Position numbers and translations under genes: made by a program. A stretch of 16,251 nt of DNA, from the NCBI GenBank assembly GCA_000697335.1, contig JNEM01008718.1, positions 1 through 16,251 of the forward strand, given 5' to 3'. Below the pieces are notes generated by a model. It worked only from the letters and a program-made list of their open reading frames with translations, was not told the origin of the DNA and did not search any database. Positions 8,867 through 16,251 of this stretch are shown here, one piece after another; the first letter of the stretch is position 1, and each line of letters opens with the position of its first letter. The DNA is from Conidiobolus incongruus B7586. Lineage: Eukaryota > Entomophthoromycota > Entomophthoromycetes > Entomophthorales > Conidiobolaceae.

Positions 8867-9685
8867 TTAGTCTTCCGATCCCGAGAAGTCGAACTCGTCG
8901 AAGATAGCTTTGACCTTTTCGGTATCTTTGGGAGCGTTGTGGTCGGTACCAAAGTGGGAGTACACTCTGCTGATATCGTCTTTGTGAATGAACTGTTCAT
9001 CGTCATCTACCTTCACGTCGTTCTGGTCCAAATTCAATTTGTCAAGACCTTCGCCTTCTCTTTGGAGTTTACTCTTCAGAGGTTGGATGAGGTCAGGATG
9101 AGCGAGAAGTCCAGATCGCATCACTACTTCGCCAGGATAGGGTGGCTCTGCAGGGATATTTCTCGTGGCATTGTCGAAATTGGGAGGTGCCGACGTAGTG
9201 CTGCTAATTCTTTGGGCATACGACAACACTGTTGGAATATCCACCATATGTCCCCGACCGTTTTCATTTAATTTGGACTGGGCCTTCGTGATCAATTGAT
9301 AGAGATTCGCTTTAGCAAGTTGCAACTGTTCGATCATTTTTAGGACTGCACGTTCCTCCTTCCCTAATTCGTGGTCAATAGCATCCAAATGTGCCTGAAT
9401 TCTACGATGGTTGATAATATACGGCAACGAAGTAGTCAACTTCTCATTCAGCTCCAGCAGCTCATTCAAGGCATTTGGAATATTTGGTAAACTATTGGTC
9501 TTCCCTTCAATTGTCCCATTAATTAATTTAAATAATTTTTGAATCGCTAACAAATACTGCTTTAATAAATCGGACATATACTCCTTCAAACTCACTTTGT
9601 AAAATGGATTCTTCTCATCTTCAATTCTTTCTAGATTTATAGGTGGGATAGTATTGGATATAGATGGATTTTGTATATTTGACAT
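8867..9685 (-). CDS. MED4: Mediator complex subunit 4
   Basis: Med4 is part of the middle module of Mediator, the nuclear complex that links transcription factors to RNA polymerase II; it pairs with Med9 and the Med7/Med21 group. The 272-residue protein has no intron. A helical coiled-coil region (about 70-140) precedes the two signature stretches of the family: VLSYAQRISSTTSAPP (153-168) and PPYPGEVVMRSGLL (181-194), which resemble the family's yAhRIS...aP and rPyPtdleMRsGlL. The C-terminus is acidic with DEFDFSGSED, again typical. Length is close to that of animal Med4 (about 270). The start at 9685 is the first ATG after an AT-rich leader. It is convergent with the membrane protein gene at 8604-8843, and a tRNA gene lies 117 nt upstream on the same strand. 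Confidence 0.92.
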   Translation of the reverse strand: MSNIQNPSISNTIPPINLERIEDEKNPFYKVSLKEYMSDLLKQYLLAIQKLFKLINGTIEGKTNSLPNIPNALNELLELNEKLTTSLPYIINHRRIQAHLDAIDHELGKEERAVLKMIEQLQLAKANLYQLITKAQSKLNENGRGHMVDIPTVLSYAQRISSTTSAPPNFDNATRNIPAEPPYPGEVVMRSGLLAHPDLIQPLKSKLQREGEGLDKLNLDQNDVKVDDDEQFIHKDDISRVYSHFGTDHNAPKDTEKVKAIFDEFDFSGSED

Positions 9686-9789
9686 ATTTTTTGGGTATTA
9701 ATTGGGATTGAGAATTAGAAGTAATTCATACCCAAGTTTAAGGTTAGGAATTAAAATAAATTTTTATGGGATTATCTATTGCAAATATC

Positions 9790-9794
9790 AAAAA
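9790..9794 (-). terminator. Pol III terminator of tRNA-Leu
   Basis: TTTTT on the minus strand, 8 nt beyond the last base of the tRNA, the usual RNA polymerase III stop signal. The trailer between them is short and holds an AAAAA run. Confidence 0.75.
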
Positions 9795-9802
9795 GTTTTT
9801 CA

Positions 9803-9884
9803 TGAACAGAGAGAGGTTCGAACTCTCGCCTCCGAAGAGACCACGGCCTTAACGTGGCGCCTTAGACCACTCGGCCATCTGTCC
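9803..9884 (-). tRNA. tRNA-Leu, anticodon AAG
   Basis: 82 nt on the minus strand, no intron. Acceptor GGACAGA pairs with TCTGTTC (one G-T pair) and the discriminator is A73, as leucine tRNAs require. D arm GCC/GGC, anticodon stem CCACG/CGTGG, and loop TTAAGGC with anticodon AAG (edited to IAG, reading CUU and CUC). A long class II variable arm with a TTCG loop is followed by the T arm GAGAG-TTCGAAC-CTCTC. The internal A box (TGGCCGAGTGG) and B box (GGTTCGAAC family) are intact. CCA is not encoded, as in eukaryotic nuclear genes. Confidence 0.97.
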
Positions 9885-9971
9885 ATGCTCAGCGTTTGAC
9901 ACTTATTATCTAATGGATACCTTCTCTCACTCAAAATCACTACCAAATCACCGATTATCCCAATTAAGCCA

Positions 9972-9980
9972 TATAAATAA
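9972..9980 (+). promoter_or_regulatory. Candidate TATA box
   Basis: TATAAATAA on the plus strand, 89 nt before the ATG at 10061 and 60 nt before a shorter one at 10032. It suggests a plus-strand transcript through 10030-10470. Confidence 0.35.
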
Positions 9981-10060
9981 TCTCAACCAGTTATGAATAA
10001 GGCTCTGAACCCTTGATATCACAAAATCTATATGTCTCACAACCACGCTATTGATTCGTA

Positions 10061-10297
10061 ATGGCCTATTTATGCCAACCCTTTCCACTCAATCCAAAGA
10101 AAGACTTTCTATTCTACTCTACAAATAAACCTTATTTTCCTACTAAAAACCTGCTCTCAAACGTACTCAAGGGGCCGCTTATAGCTTCACTTGAGACATA
10201 TTCTATTATCCGTCTGCATCCATTCCTATTGATATTCTGTGACTTTGCCTTCTTAGCATGTCAAATCCTCATACTGCCACTACTACTGCTGATTTAG
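10061..10297 (+). CDS. Doubtful 78-residue ORF with a hydrophobic C-terminus
   Basis: Opens 89 nt after a possible TATA box, a spacing like that of other genes here. The protein begins MAYLCQPFPLNPKKD and ends in a strongly hydrophobic stretch (about 53-78) that could anchor it in a membrane. It overlaps the next ORF by 40 nt in another frame, so both are unlikely to be translated from one mRNA in the ordinary way. No family recognised. It may instead be the intron or leader of the next gene. Confidence 0.25.
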   Translation: MAYLCQPFPLNPKKDFLFYSTNKPYFPTKNLLSNVLKGPLIASLETYSIIRLHPFLLIFCDFAFLACQILILPLLLLI

Positions 10298-10467
10298 TCG
10301 CCCTCTTTAATGCCCCATTCAACAGTAATCATGGTCGGATAGCCAGGGAACTGATCATCGGCAGTCTACCTCAGTTTGTAGGCACAATGCTTCACAATCT
10401 GGCTTACAAAATGGCTATGTCAGTATCCTCGATGACGCTCAAGGAGCTAATAACCGTGACACAGTGA
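10258..10467 (+). CDS. Small helical protein of 69 residues, unknown
   Basis: Starts at ATG 10258 and ends at TGA 10467 in a stretch much less AT-rich than its surroundings. The first 12 residues are Thr- and Ala-rich; the rest (LVALFNAPF... to ...TLKELITV) reads as two or three amphipathic helices with no signal peptide. The ATG follows CTTCTTAGC, a good splice acceptor, so this may be a last exon. A donor at 10055 (GTAATG) would join a short exon starting at 10032 in frame, but the intron would be 203 nt, far longer than the 51-72 nt of others here. I recognise no family. Confidence 0.42.
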   Translation: MSNPHTATTTADLVALFNAPFNSNHGRIARELIIGSLPQFVGTMLHNLAYKMAMSVSSMTLKELITVTQ

Positions 10468-11488
10468 CTTTATTTAGTGTATCTATTTTTACATATGAAT
10501 TATTTTTCCTTAGATAATGTAATTTATTATTCATCTTAATTTTCTTAATTTTATTTCTTTATTTTATAATATTTTTTACTTTCTAATATATATATTTATA
10601 TTTGTATATATACTTCCCTTATTATTAAATCCTTTCTATTAATAACCTTTTTATTTGAATTTTTCTATTCTATTTAATTAATTCAATACATCTATAAAAT
10701 ATTTCTCCTTCTGCTATATTTTTATCTCAAATTCTAATCTTATTCTTCAATAATATTATATTATTCCAATTAACTATTTCAACTAGATATAATAAATTAT
10801 TAAATTATTCAAAAATTTCTTTTTGATACCAATCATATTCAAAATTCTTTAACTTCAATATAATTACTCTAATTTCATTACAATATCAATATATAAAAAA
10901 ATAAATTAATAAAACTTATTATTTCCCCCAATAAATGTAATATATATTATAAATATTATATAATTAGTTGAATTTTGTTATCAAGATCCAATATTCTTAT
11001 AAATAATTTTTTTTTAAATTATAGGTTTTTGAAAAATTTGATTATGAATATTATAGATTATTTCATTGATATAATTAATTTAAGTTTAGAATAATAGCTC
11101 TTTACTCACAATTTTGAAACTATCATAATATTAATTTCCCAAGATTAAAAAAGTTGGATATTTTTGTGACTGCTCGTCTTTTTTTGATTATTCTTAATAA
11201 TTCTCATTTTAATATAATTATTTTGAATATGATTAATAATAAAATAACTAAGTTATATTATATATTTATTAAAACCAATTAAATATAATAAAATTTAAGA
11301 TAATAACTAATAAAATACGTAATTAAAAGTTACAAATTGAATTTAATGATTGGATATTGTAGGGTTTCAAATCAATCAAAAAACCTTCAAATTCTACACT
11401 AAAATTATTAAAACTCTTTAGCTTTTTTTTTAGATTTATACCATAATCCTTTAATAACTTTAAAAAAGTGTAAATCAATCCCTATTTC
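10468..11488. other. AT-rich spacer, T-rich on the plus strand at first
   Basis: No gene seen on either strand. From about 10490 to 10760 the plus strand is conspicuously rich in T with few G, perhaps the 3' tail or terminator of the ORF at 10258. From about 10900 the skew fades into ordinary AT-rich spacer. Confidence 0.5.
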
Positions 11489-11491
11489 AAA

Positions 11492-11503
11492 GAATTCTCT
11501 CTC
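11492..11503 (+). repeat. Target-site duplication, left copy
   Basis: GAATTCTCTCTC, preceded by AAA; identical to 11967-11978 on the other side of the insert. The insert begins with GGGGG at 11504. Confidence 0.85.
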
Positions 11504-11966
11504 GGGGGTTTCTTATAACCCTCACTCGACGAATAATGGCACCTCAAAGGCTTGTCTATCTATGACATGTCCCGGATTGTTATTTGTCCTCTATCTCGAG
11601 TTTCATTGTATGTGCTAAGCTTGACTGCTCTGTGAAGATCTATTAACCTCCAAGTCACTTTTCTTACATAGTGGCTGCCCACACTTTGTATACCTGTGTC
11701 CTCTGGTTCTTTCTCGTTTTAAGATCACCATCTCATGTCTGTTTACTTTTGCCTACATCTGTTTTATATACTCCTTTAGCGAGAAATTAAGTGAATTGGG
11801 TCCTGTCCCAGGAATTACTACGGTTATCCACTTGGATGAATTGGAAATATACTATATGCTTTGTAACTATTACGTATACTTGGTAATTACTAAGTGATAC
11901 GGCGGTTTTATTATGTCATCCCATAAGTTGTCGAATAAATCCTTTCCTCATAAAAAAAAAAAAAAA

Positions 11967-11978
11967 GAATTCTCTCTC
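11967..11978 (+). repeat. Target-site duplication, right copy
   Basis: GAATTCTCTCTC directly after the poly(A) tail, identical to 11492-11503. Confidence 0.85.
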
Positions 11979-12049
11979 TAATTTATTTTATTTTAATAAC
12001 TTTCTTAATAATTCTTATAATTTATTACTAGTAATAATCTTTGTATAAT

Positions 12050-12424
12050 ATGCCATTACCTCACTTTTGGTTCGGAGTAGGAGTATCGGTGATTGCGATT
12101 GGAGTTTTAGGATATGTAACTTACCAAATGTATTTGGAGATGGAGGAGAGGGAAAAGGAGAAGATTTATTATAAACTTTCGCACCCTCCACCTCCCTATA
12201 CCAAAGAAGATAAAGAAAATTATGAGCGTCAACAGAGTTTACTTCAGCAGGAGCAGTTAGAGGTAAGTTTTATTTAGTAATAAAGTATAACATGTGTTTA
12301 TTTAGTTATTTAGAATGTAAGACAAAATCTTAGAAGGTTAAACCCCAATAGATTTCGAAGCAATAGTGACGATTTTAATGATAATGAATGGACTAAAATA
12401 GATAATAACAAAATGCCACAGTAA
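12050..12424 (+). CDS. Small membrane protein with a PPxY motif, two exons
   Basis: Exon 1 is 12050-12262, the intron 12263-12313 is 51 nt (GTAAGT...TTAG, phase 0), and exon 2 is 12314-12424 ending in TAA; the spliced protein has 107 residues. A single membrane helix (about 7-27) lies close to the N-terminus, followed by a charged helix (EMEEREKEK). HPPPPY at 45-50 contains a PPxY motif of the kind bound by WW domains of Rsp5/Nedd4 ubiquitin ligases. A Gln-rich helix and a basic-then-acidic tail (NLRRLNPNRFRSN, then DDFNDNEW) follow. The family is not recognised; the layout of a membrane anchor plus PY motif recalls Rsp5 adaptors, but this is inference. The acceptor at 12305 would hit a stop at once, so 12313 is favoured. 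The gene lies 71 nt downstream of the retroposed insert, which may therefore have changed its promoter. Confidence 0.75.
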
Positions 12425-13961
12425 TTCAACTACTTGGAATCACTTTATGTGCTTATATCTAGTTCAATTCAGGGTAGCTTCAGTCGCTCGGCTGCTATGT
12501 AATACTATCATCCTCAAGGCCAACTAATTATAGCTTTGAATCTTTGTGACTGAATCGATTTATATACTTTTTAAATATACCAATTTTTATAGTACTATAT
12601 GATTTATTAACTTTTATTAATGATTTTTCTGATAGTTATATTACGTTTCACCTACAATTGAACATTTATATATATAATAATGAATAATAGTTTTGAGTAT
12701 TTCAAAATTTTATGATTGAAAATTCAAGTTCATAATCAATAATGGATTCTAAATAGACAACTATAGCTTCGTATATTTATCAAAGCCAGTTCCAATTCTT
12801 CAAATGTCTAATTTGGAATATATTATTACAAGCTATTATTCAGTATCATATGAAGATGGAATTATTTGAATGAAATGCGATTAATTAAATTAGATTTATC
12901 AATTGTTCTTGTTCATTATCAAATATAGCTGTAAATTTATATACTTCAAAGATTCATTTTGAATTTTAATTTTTTTGAAATTATAAATAATATATGTTAT
13001 GGAAAAACTCATCATATTGATATTTTTATAATTTATAAATAGTAAAATCAACATGATATATTTTTTGATTTAGTGTTTATTAACTTTGATAATTACAATC
13101 TATTATCATGAGTTCGAATTATTGCTTATAAAATTTTAAACCAATTATCAAGGATTAAAGGGGCTATCCAAGTATAAAAAGTCGTAATTTCCTTCATAAT
13201 CCAATTGAATTCAATTTTTTTAAAACAAATAAATCCTTTACACAGATAACACTTACTGAACTAAAATAATAATTATTATACATTTAATATTTGATAACAC
13301 TTATTTGTAAAGTTTAATATATATATAATATCTACTAATATATTGTCAATTGACCCCTTATACTCTATTTATTAGATTATTATTATTACAATTAAAAGAG
13401 TAAATATAAGAGTTTTATAATATAAAAATTATTTTCTTTTTTATTTAAAATTCATTTTATTCAATCTTTTAGAAAAGAGTATCTTAACCATTGCCAGCTT
13501 CCTATACTAATTTTTATACTTGAACTATCCATTTAAATCAAATTTTAAATATAATAAAATTTATAAATTATTAATTAATGATAAAGTTCAAGATATTTTA
13601 TAATAATATTTATTTTGAATAATATTTTAAGAATTATAATATACTTATTTAACTTATAATTATACTTTATATTTTCTATATTTAATATATCCTGGACAAA
13701 AATTTAAACCAAAAATCATTAATATCCAATTAAGTTGTAGATAATTACATATTCAAAAAAAGGATTTTTGACGAATTCGAGATTTGGAGGTGAGGAGGTA
13801 ATATCATTCTAAAACTTTAACTTTATTCATCATAAAATTCTCACAATCCTTCACAATATTTTTTGATGTAATTGAATTATACCCTCCTCAGTCAGATTTA
13901 AGTTATTTTTGGACTTGAATAGTTTTACCAACTAATAAAAAACATAATAAGTGCATTAAAA
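12425..13961. other. AT-rich spacer with an isolated TATA-like site
   Basis: Contains the 3' end of the gene at 12050 (a less AT-rich patch to about 12560) and then AT-rich DNA with no convincing gene. GTATAAAAAG at 13172-13181 is identical to the TATA-box context of two genes in this window, but no coding sequence follows it. A short protein-like patch at about 13759-13801 ends in GGAGGTAATA, which could be an exon scrap. Confidence 0.45.
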
Positions 13962-14390
13962 ATGCAGTTGATTATAATGTTATTACCTATAATGTTAATA
14001 GGCACATTTTCAATAGATAGACCTTTAATTCCTTAGTAAACACCTTTACTAGAAATCATTGATATGAAATATCCCATTTGGTCGTATAATTTAGACCTTA
14101 GTTTAATGAGCAAAGCTTTGAAATTCACTAGAGATTTGTTTTAGACTTCATTCTCTCCAAATGCATAAACTGGTGTTAGATTAGCAATAGGAAGTTGATG
14201 AATACAGAGTTAAAGGGAATGAATATATTGAGTTACCTTGAATACAGTGTGATTTTAACAAAATTATATTAATTTTTAATATTCAATTTAATAGTGTTTA
14301 GTATTACAAAGACTATTTTGGTATCTTTTCTAATATTGATAGCTATTACTTTACTACAATCCATTTTCAAATTCTCTAAGATAGATTCCT
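13962..14390 (+). pseudogene. Probable broken gene for a secreted protein
   Basis: An ATG at 13962 opens a reading frame whose first 17 or so residues (MQLIIMLLPIMLIGTFS) look like a signal peptide. The same frame continues with protein-like composition to about 14200, interrupted by several stops, most of them TAG or TAA between residues where Gln would fit. The frame then shifts into a charged piece (EVDEYRVKGNEYIELP), and a further aromatic-rich piece (YYKDYFGIFSNIDSYYF) follows an AG near 14305 after a possible intron. I do not recognise the family. It could be a dead copy of a host secreted-protein gene; chance in AT-rich DNA is not excluded. Confidence 0.4.
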
Positions 14391-14479
14391 AACTTATAAT
14401 TTGATATTAGAATAATAATCCAGATTTGATATAATGAGAATTAATTAAAATTAAAAATCAATTGAGATTTTGATATATA

Positions 14480-14930
14480 TTACAAAAATATATTTATAAT
14501 ATAAAATTAACACTCTCTTATAATATTAATTAGTTTTTGCTATACATTTGGCAAACTTCAAACGTTTAAAAGATAATTGTTATTGTTATAGTTTGAAATT
14601 TAATATTTTATAAGAATTTTCTTTCTTATAAGCTAATTTTTTAATTATTTAAATTAAATATAGCTATATTAGTTATAATCCGGTAAATATACTAAATATA
14701 TTAGTTTTTTAGTATTTTAAATTAAAATTTTTTATTTTGATTTTTATAAATTTGATAATTATTATATAAAATTAATAATATCTTTAATTAATTATAAAAA
14801 AAATTAATTAAAAATAATTGGATTTGAAAAAATAATATAAATTAATTATTAGTTATTTTTTTTAAAAAAATAAATCAGAATAATATTTATTATCACTTGA
14901 AATCTTAAATAATAAGAATTTTTCAAGTTT
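14480..14930 (-). mobile_element. Mariner transposase remnant, second copy (C-terminal part)
   Basis: Aligns along its length with the better copy at 15162-16192, from the equivalent of the KGKSIN region (about 14860) through the second catalytic block (14751-14769) and the YLPDYN block (about 14675-14690) to the end of the gene near 14507 and some 25 nt beyond. The block that reads LHDNCKIY in the better copy reads LYNNYQIY here: His to Tyr, Asp to Asn and Cys to Tyr, all by C-to-T or G-to-A changes. It is heavily broken, with many stops, and more AT-rich than the other copy. I could not place terminal inverted repeats. Inactive DNA transposon fossil. Confidence 0.75.
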
Positions 14931-14969
14931 GAAAATATAAAATTATCTTAATATATATGTTATAAATTC

Positions 14970-15095
14970 AAATTTATATTATAAAATCATTACTCTTTTT
15001 TATTATTAATAACTTTTTATTATAATTTTCATAAGTTTTTAATTTATAAATAGTAGTTTTTTTATTTATTACTTTGTAATTTAAATATTGGGAAT
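14970..15095 (-). mobile_element. Mariner remnant, third copy (3' fragment only)
   Basis: About 125 nt matching the last part of the transposase gene and the region just past its stop, as seen at about 15140-15265 in the best copy; for example both carry TAATAACTTTTTA, at 15012-15024 here and at 15181-15193 in that copy. It lies between the other two copies in the same orientation. Too short and AT-rich for a sure call on its own; the aligned order of matches supports it. Confidence 0.5.
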
Positions 15096-15161
15096 TTTTT
15101 GTAATTGAAAAAAATAAACATTTTAATATATAAAAAGTAAAAATAAATATATAATATAAAA

Positions 15162-16192
15162 TTAATGATTTCTTTTATTTCTAATAACTTTTTACTATAC
15201 TTTTAGCAAAGATCTAACACCTAAAAAACAATTCTTTTTATTAAAGACTGAAATTTGATGTTTCACAAACCAATTAAATTTTCCTGTAGAAATTTTCTTT
15301 CCTGTAAGCTGGTTTTTTAATTACCTAAAACAATTATAATCACATAGGTTATAATCTAAAGAATATACTAGATGTGGTAGTTTTTTCTAGTTATTTTTAA
15401 TTAGAAAGTTTTTTACATCTTTAGATTTATATATTTTACAATTATCATGTAAAATAATTGGTCTTCTTAAATTATATTAAGAATACCAATTAGAAATAAT
15501 TTTATTTAAAAAAAATATAAAGTTTACTATTAATAGATTTTCCTTTAAAAACTAAATAAAAATAGCATATGCTATTATAATCTATTGCTATAATTAACAT
15601 TCACCTATCAATAAAGTGTTTATTTAAAGGAATTTGTGGAGGGGGTTGATTTAACTTAATCTAACATCTTGATTTATGTTTTAGTAAAAGATTATACAAA
15701 AGAGTTTAAGATTCATCAATTGTAATAATTTGCTATAAAAGCTTTGGTTTCTAGTTATACCTTAGTAAGTTTTGTTTAATAATAGCTACTCTAGTTTTTT
15801 TTAAGTTTAGTTAAATTATAAGGTACCTATTTTATATTTTTATTAATTAATTTTAATTTAAACTTTAAAATATATAAAATACTTGTGTAACTAATATTAA
15901 AATATATTAATAATTCTTTAACTATAATAAAAAGGTGCTTTTCAATATAATTTTTTACTTTATTAACAATTAGAAGAATAACAGTTAAAATTAATCTTCT
16001 AGATTTTAACAAGTTTTAGGTAGTTTCTCTCCTAGCTTTAAAGTAATTTACCTAGCAATAAATTGTTGATTTAAATAATACTTTATAACCAAAAGCTGTT
16101 TGTAAATTTTAAATGATTTTAGAGGGTTTGTGGTTAAGTTTTACTAATATTAAAATAAAAGACTTTTGATGGTTATTATTTGGTTTAAACAT
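15162..16192 (-). mobile_element. Mariner-family (Tc1/mariner) transposon, nearly full-length dead transposase
   Basis: From the ATG at 16192 to a terminal TAA at 15162 is about 343 codons, the length of mariner transposases (Mos1 has 345). In order: an HTH_48-like N-terminus (about 16150-16000, with LQTAFGYKVL and YFKARRE), a second helix-turn-helix (about 15960-15850), the linker VPYNLT (15826-15809, matching WVPHEL), and catalytic Asp in TIDES (15717-15715). LHDN follows at 15452-15441 and NLCDY at 15350-15336. The last two aspartates are separated by 34 residues, the DD34D signature of mariner. KNQLTGKK and the C-terminal stretch follow. At least eight in-frame stops and two frame changes kill it; stops replace conserved Trp (before VPYNL, after DES, before KKLPH) or likely Gln. 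The 5' terminal repeat would lie at or past the window edge. Confidence 0.88.
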
Positions 16193-16251
16193 AATTAAAT
16201 TAAATAACTAATTTTAAAAAATTAATTTTTTAATCAAAAAAATTATTATAT

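Larger units (their letters stand above)
11489..11978 (+). mobile_element. Retroposed insert with poly(A) tail and target-site duplication
   Basis: A body of about 448 bp (11504-11951), far less AT-rich than its surroundings, ends in 15 A's (11952-11966). It is flanked by a direct repeat of 12 bp (GAATTCTCTCTC at 11492-11503 and 11967-11978), or 15 bp if three A's are counted. AATAAA lies at 11934-11939, 12 nt before the tail. This is what LINE machinery leaves when it copies a polyadenylated RNA. The body has no clear Pol III A and B boxes, so a tRNA-type SINE is not supported. Two overlapping frames carry membrane-protein-like residues with stops (about 11536-11787 and 11720-11897), so it may be a processed copy of a host mRNA or a 5'-truncated LINE. 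The flanks match exactly, so it is fairly recent. Confidence 0.8.

Noticed and set aside
8939-9271. 110-residue plus-strand ORF opposite MED4
   Set aside because: It lies wholly inside the MED4 coding region, whose family motifs are clear; it is an antisense shadow.
9702-9899. 65-residue plus-strand ORF
   Set aside because: It runs across the tRNA-Leu gene and its terminator in antisense, so it is not a credible protein gene.
11504-11951. tRNA-derived SINE
   Set aside because: No acceptable A box and B box pair with proper spacing; the AATAAA before the tail points to a Pol II transcript instead.
15827-16012. 61-residue minus-strand ORF as an independent gene
   Set aside because: It is a fragment between two stops of the dead mariner transposase (second helix-turn-helix region).
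1-16251. CRISPR array, bacterial operons or mitochondrial DNA
   Set aside because: No regularly spaced direct repeats; introns, TATA boxes, a nuclear class II tRNA gene and Mediator show nuclear eukaryotic DNA.

Overview
The window looks like nuclear DNA of an AT-rich fungus. Protein genes carry short spliceosomal introns (51-72 nt, GT...AG), promoters carry TATA boxes, a nuclear tRNA-Leu has internal Pol III boxes and a T-run terminator, and the recognisable proteins are eukaryotic (Hsp90, Mediator subunit 4, and a KAPA synthase with a peroxisomal tail as in fungi). Very AT-rich spacers, decayed mariner transposons and a small secreted protein fit an early-diverging (zygomycete-type) fungus, but that placement is inference. 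UAA, UAG and UGA all act as stops in the intact genes.

Layout. 1-729 (-): 5' half of an Hsp90 gene with one intron, preceded by a TATA box and heat-shock-element clusters up to about 1024. 1025-3009: AT-rich spacer with a (TA)n tract and a hairpin. 3010-4300 (-): two-exon 8-amino-7-oxononanoate (KAPA) synthase of biotin synthesis ending in the peroxisomal signal AKL. 4596-6905 (-): remains of an unidentified multi-exon host gene, clearly a pseudogene. 8004-8291 (+): intact secreted 95-residue protein with a beta/gamma-crystallin-like motif and strongly biased codons. 8604-8843 (+): small single-pass membrane protein, convergent with MED4 at 8867-9685 (-). 9803-9884 (-): tRNA-Leu(AAG). 9972-10467: a TATA box and two overlapping small ORFs of uncertain status. 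11489-11978: a retroposed insert with poly(A) tail and 12-15 bp target duplication. 12050-12424 (+): two-exon membrane protein with a PPxY motif. 13962-14390: probable broken gene for a secreted protein. 14480-16192 (-): three decayed mariner transposase copies in one orientation, the rightmost nearly full length.

The genes look like unrelated housekeeping and accessory genes rather than a pathway cluster. The most notable pattern is in the dead DNA. Stops in the pseudogenes and mariner copies fall mostly where glutamine or tryptophan codons are expected, and two mariner copies compared side by side differ at codons changed by C-to-T or G-to-A. This is the footprint of cytosine deamination and would fit a RIP-like or methylation-driven process, alongside plain AT-biased drift.
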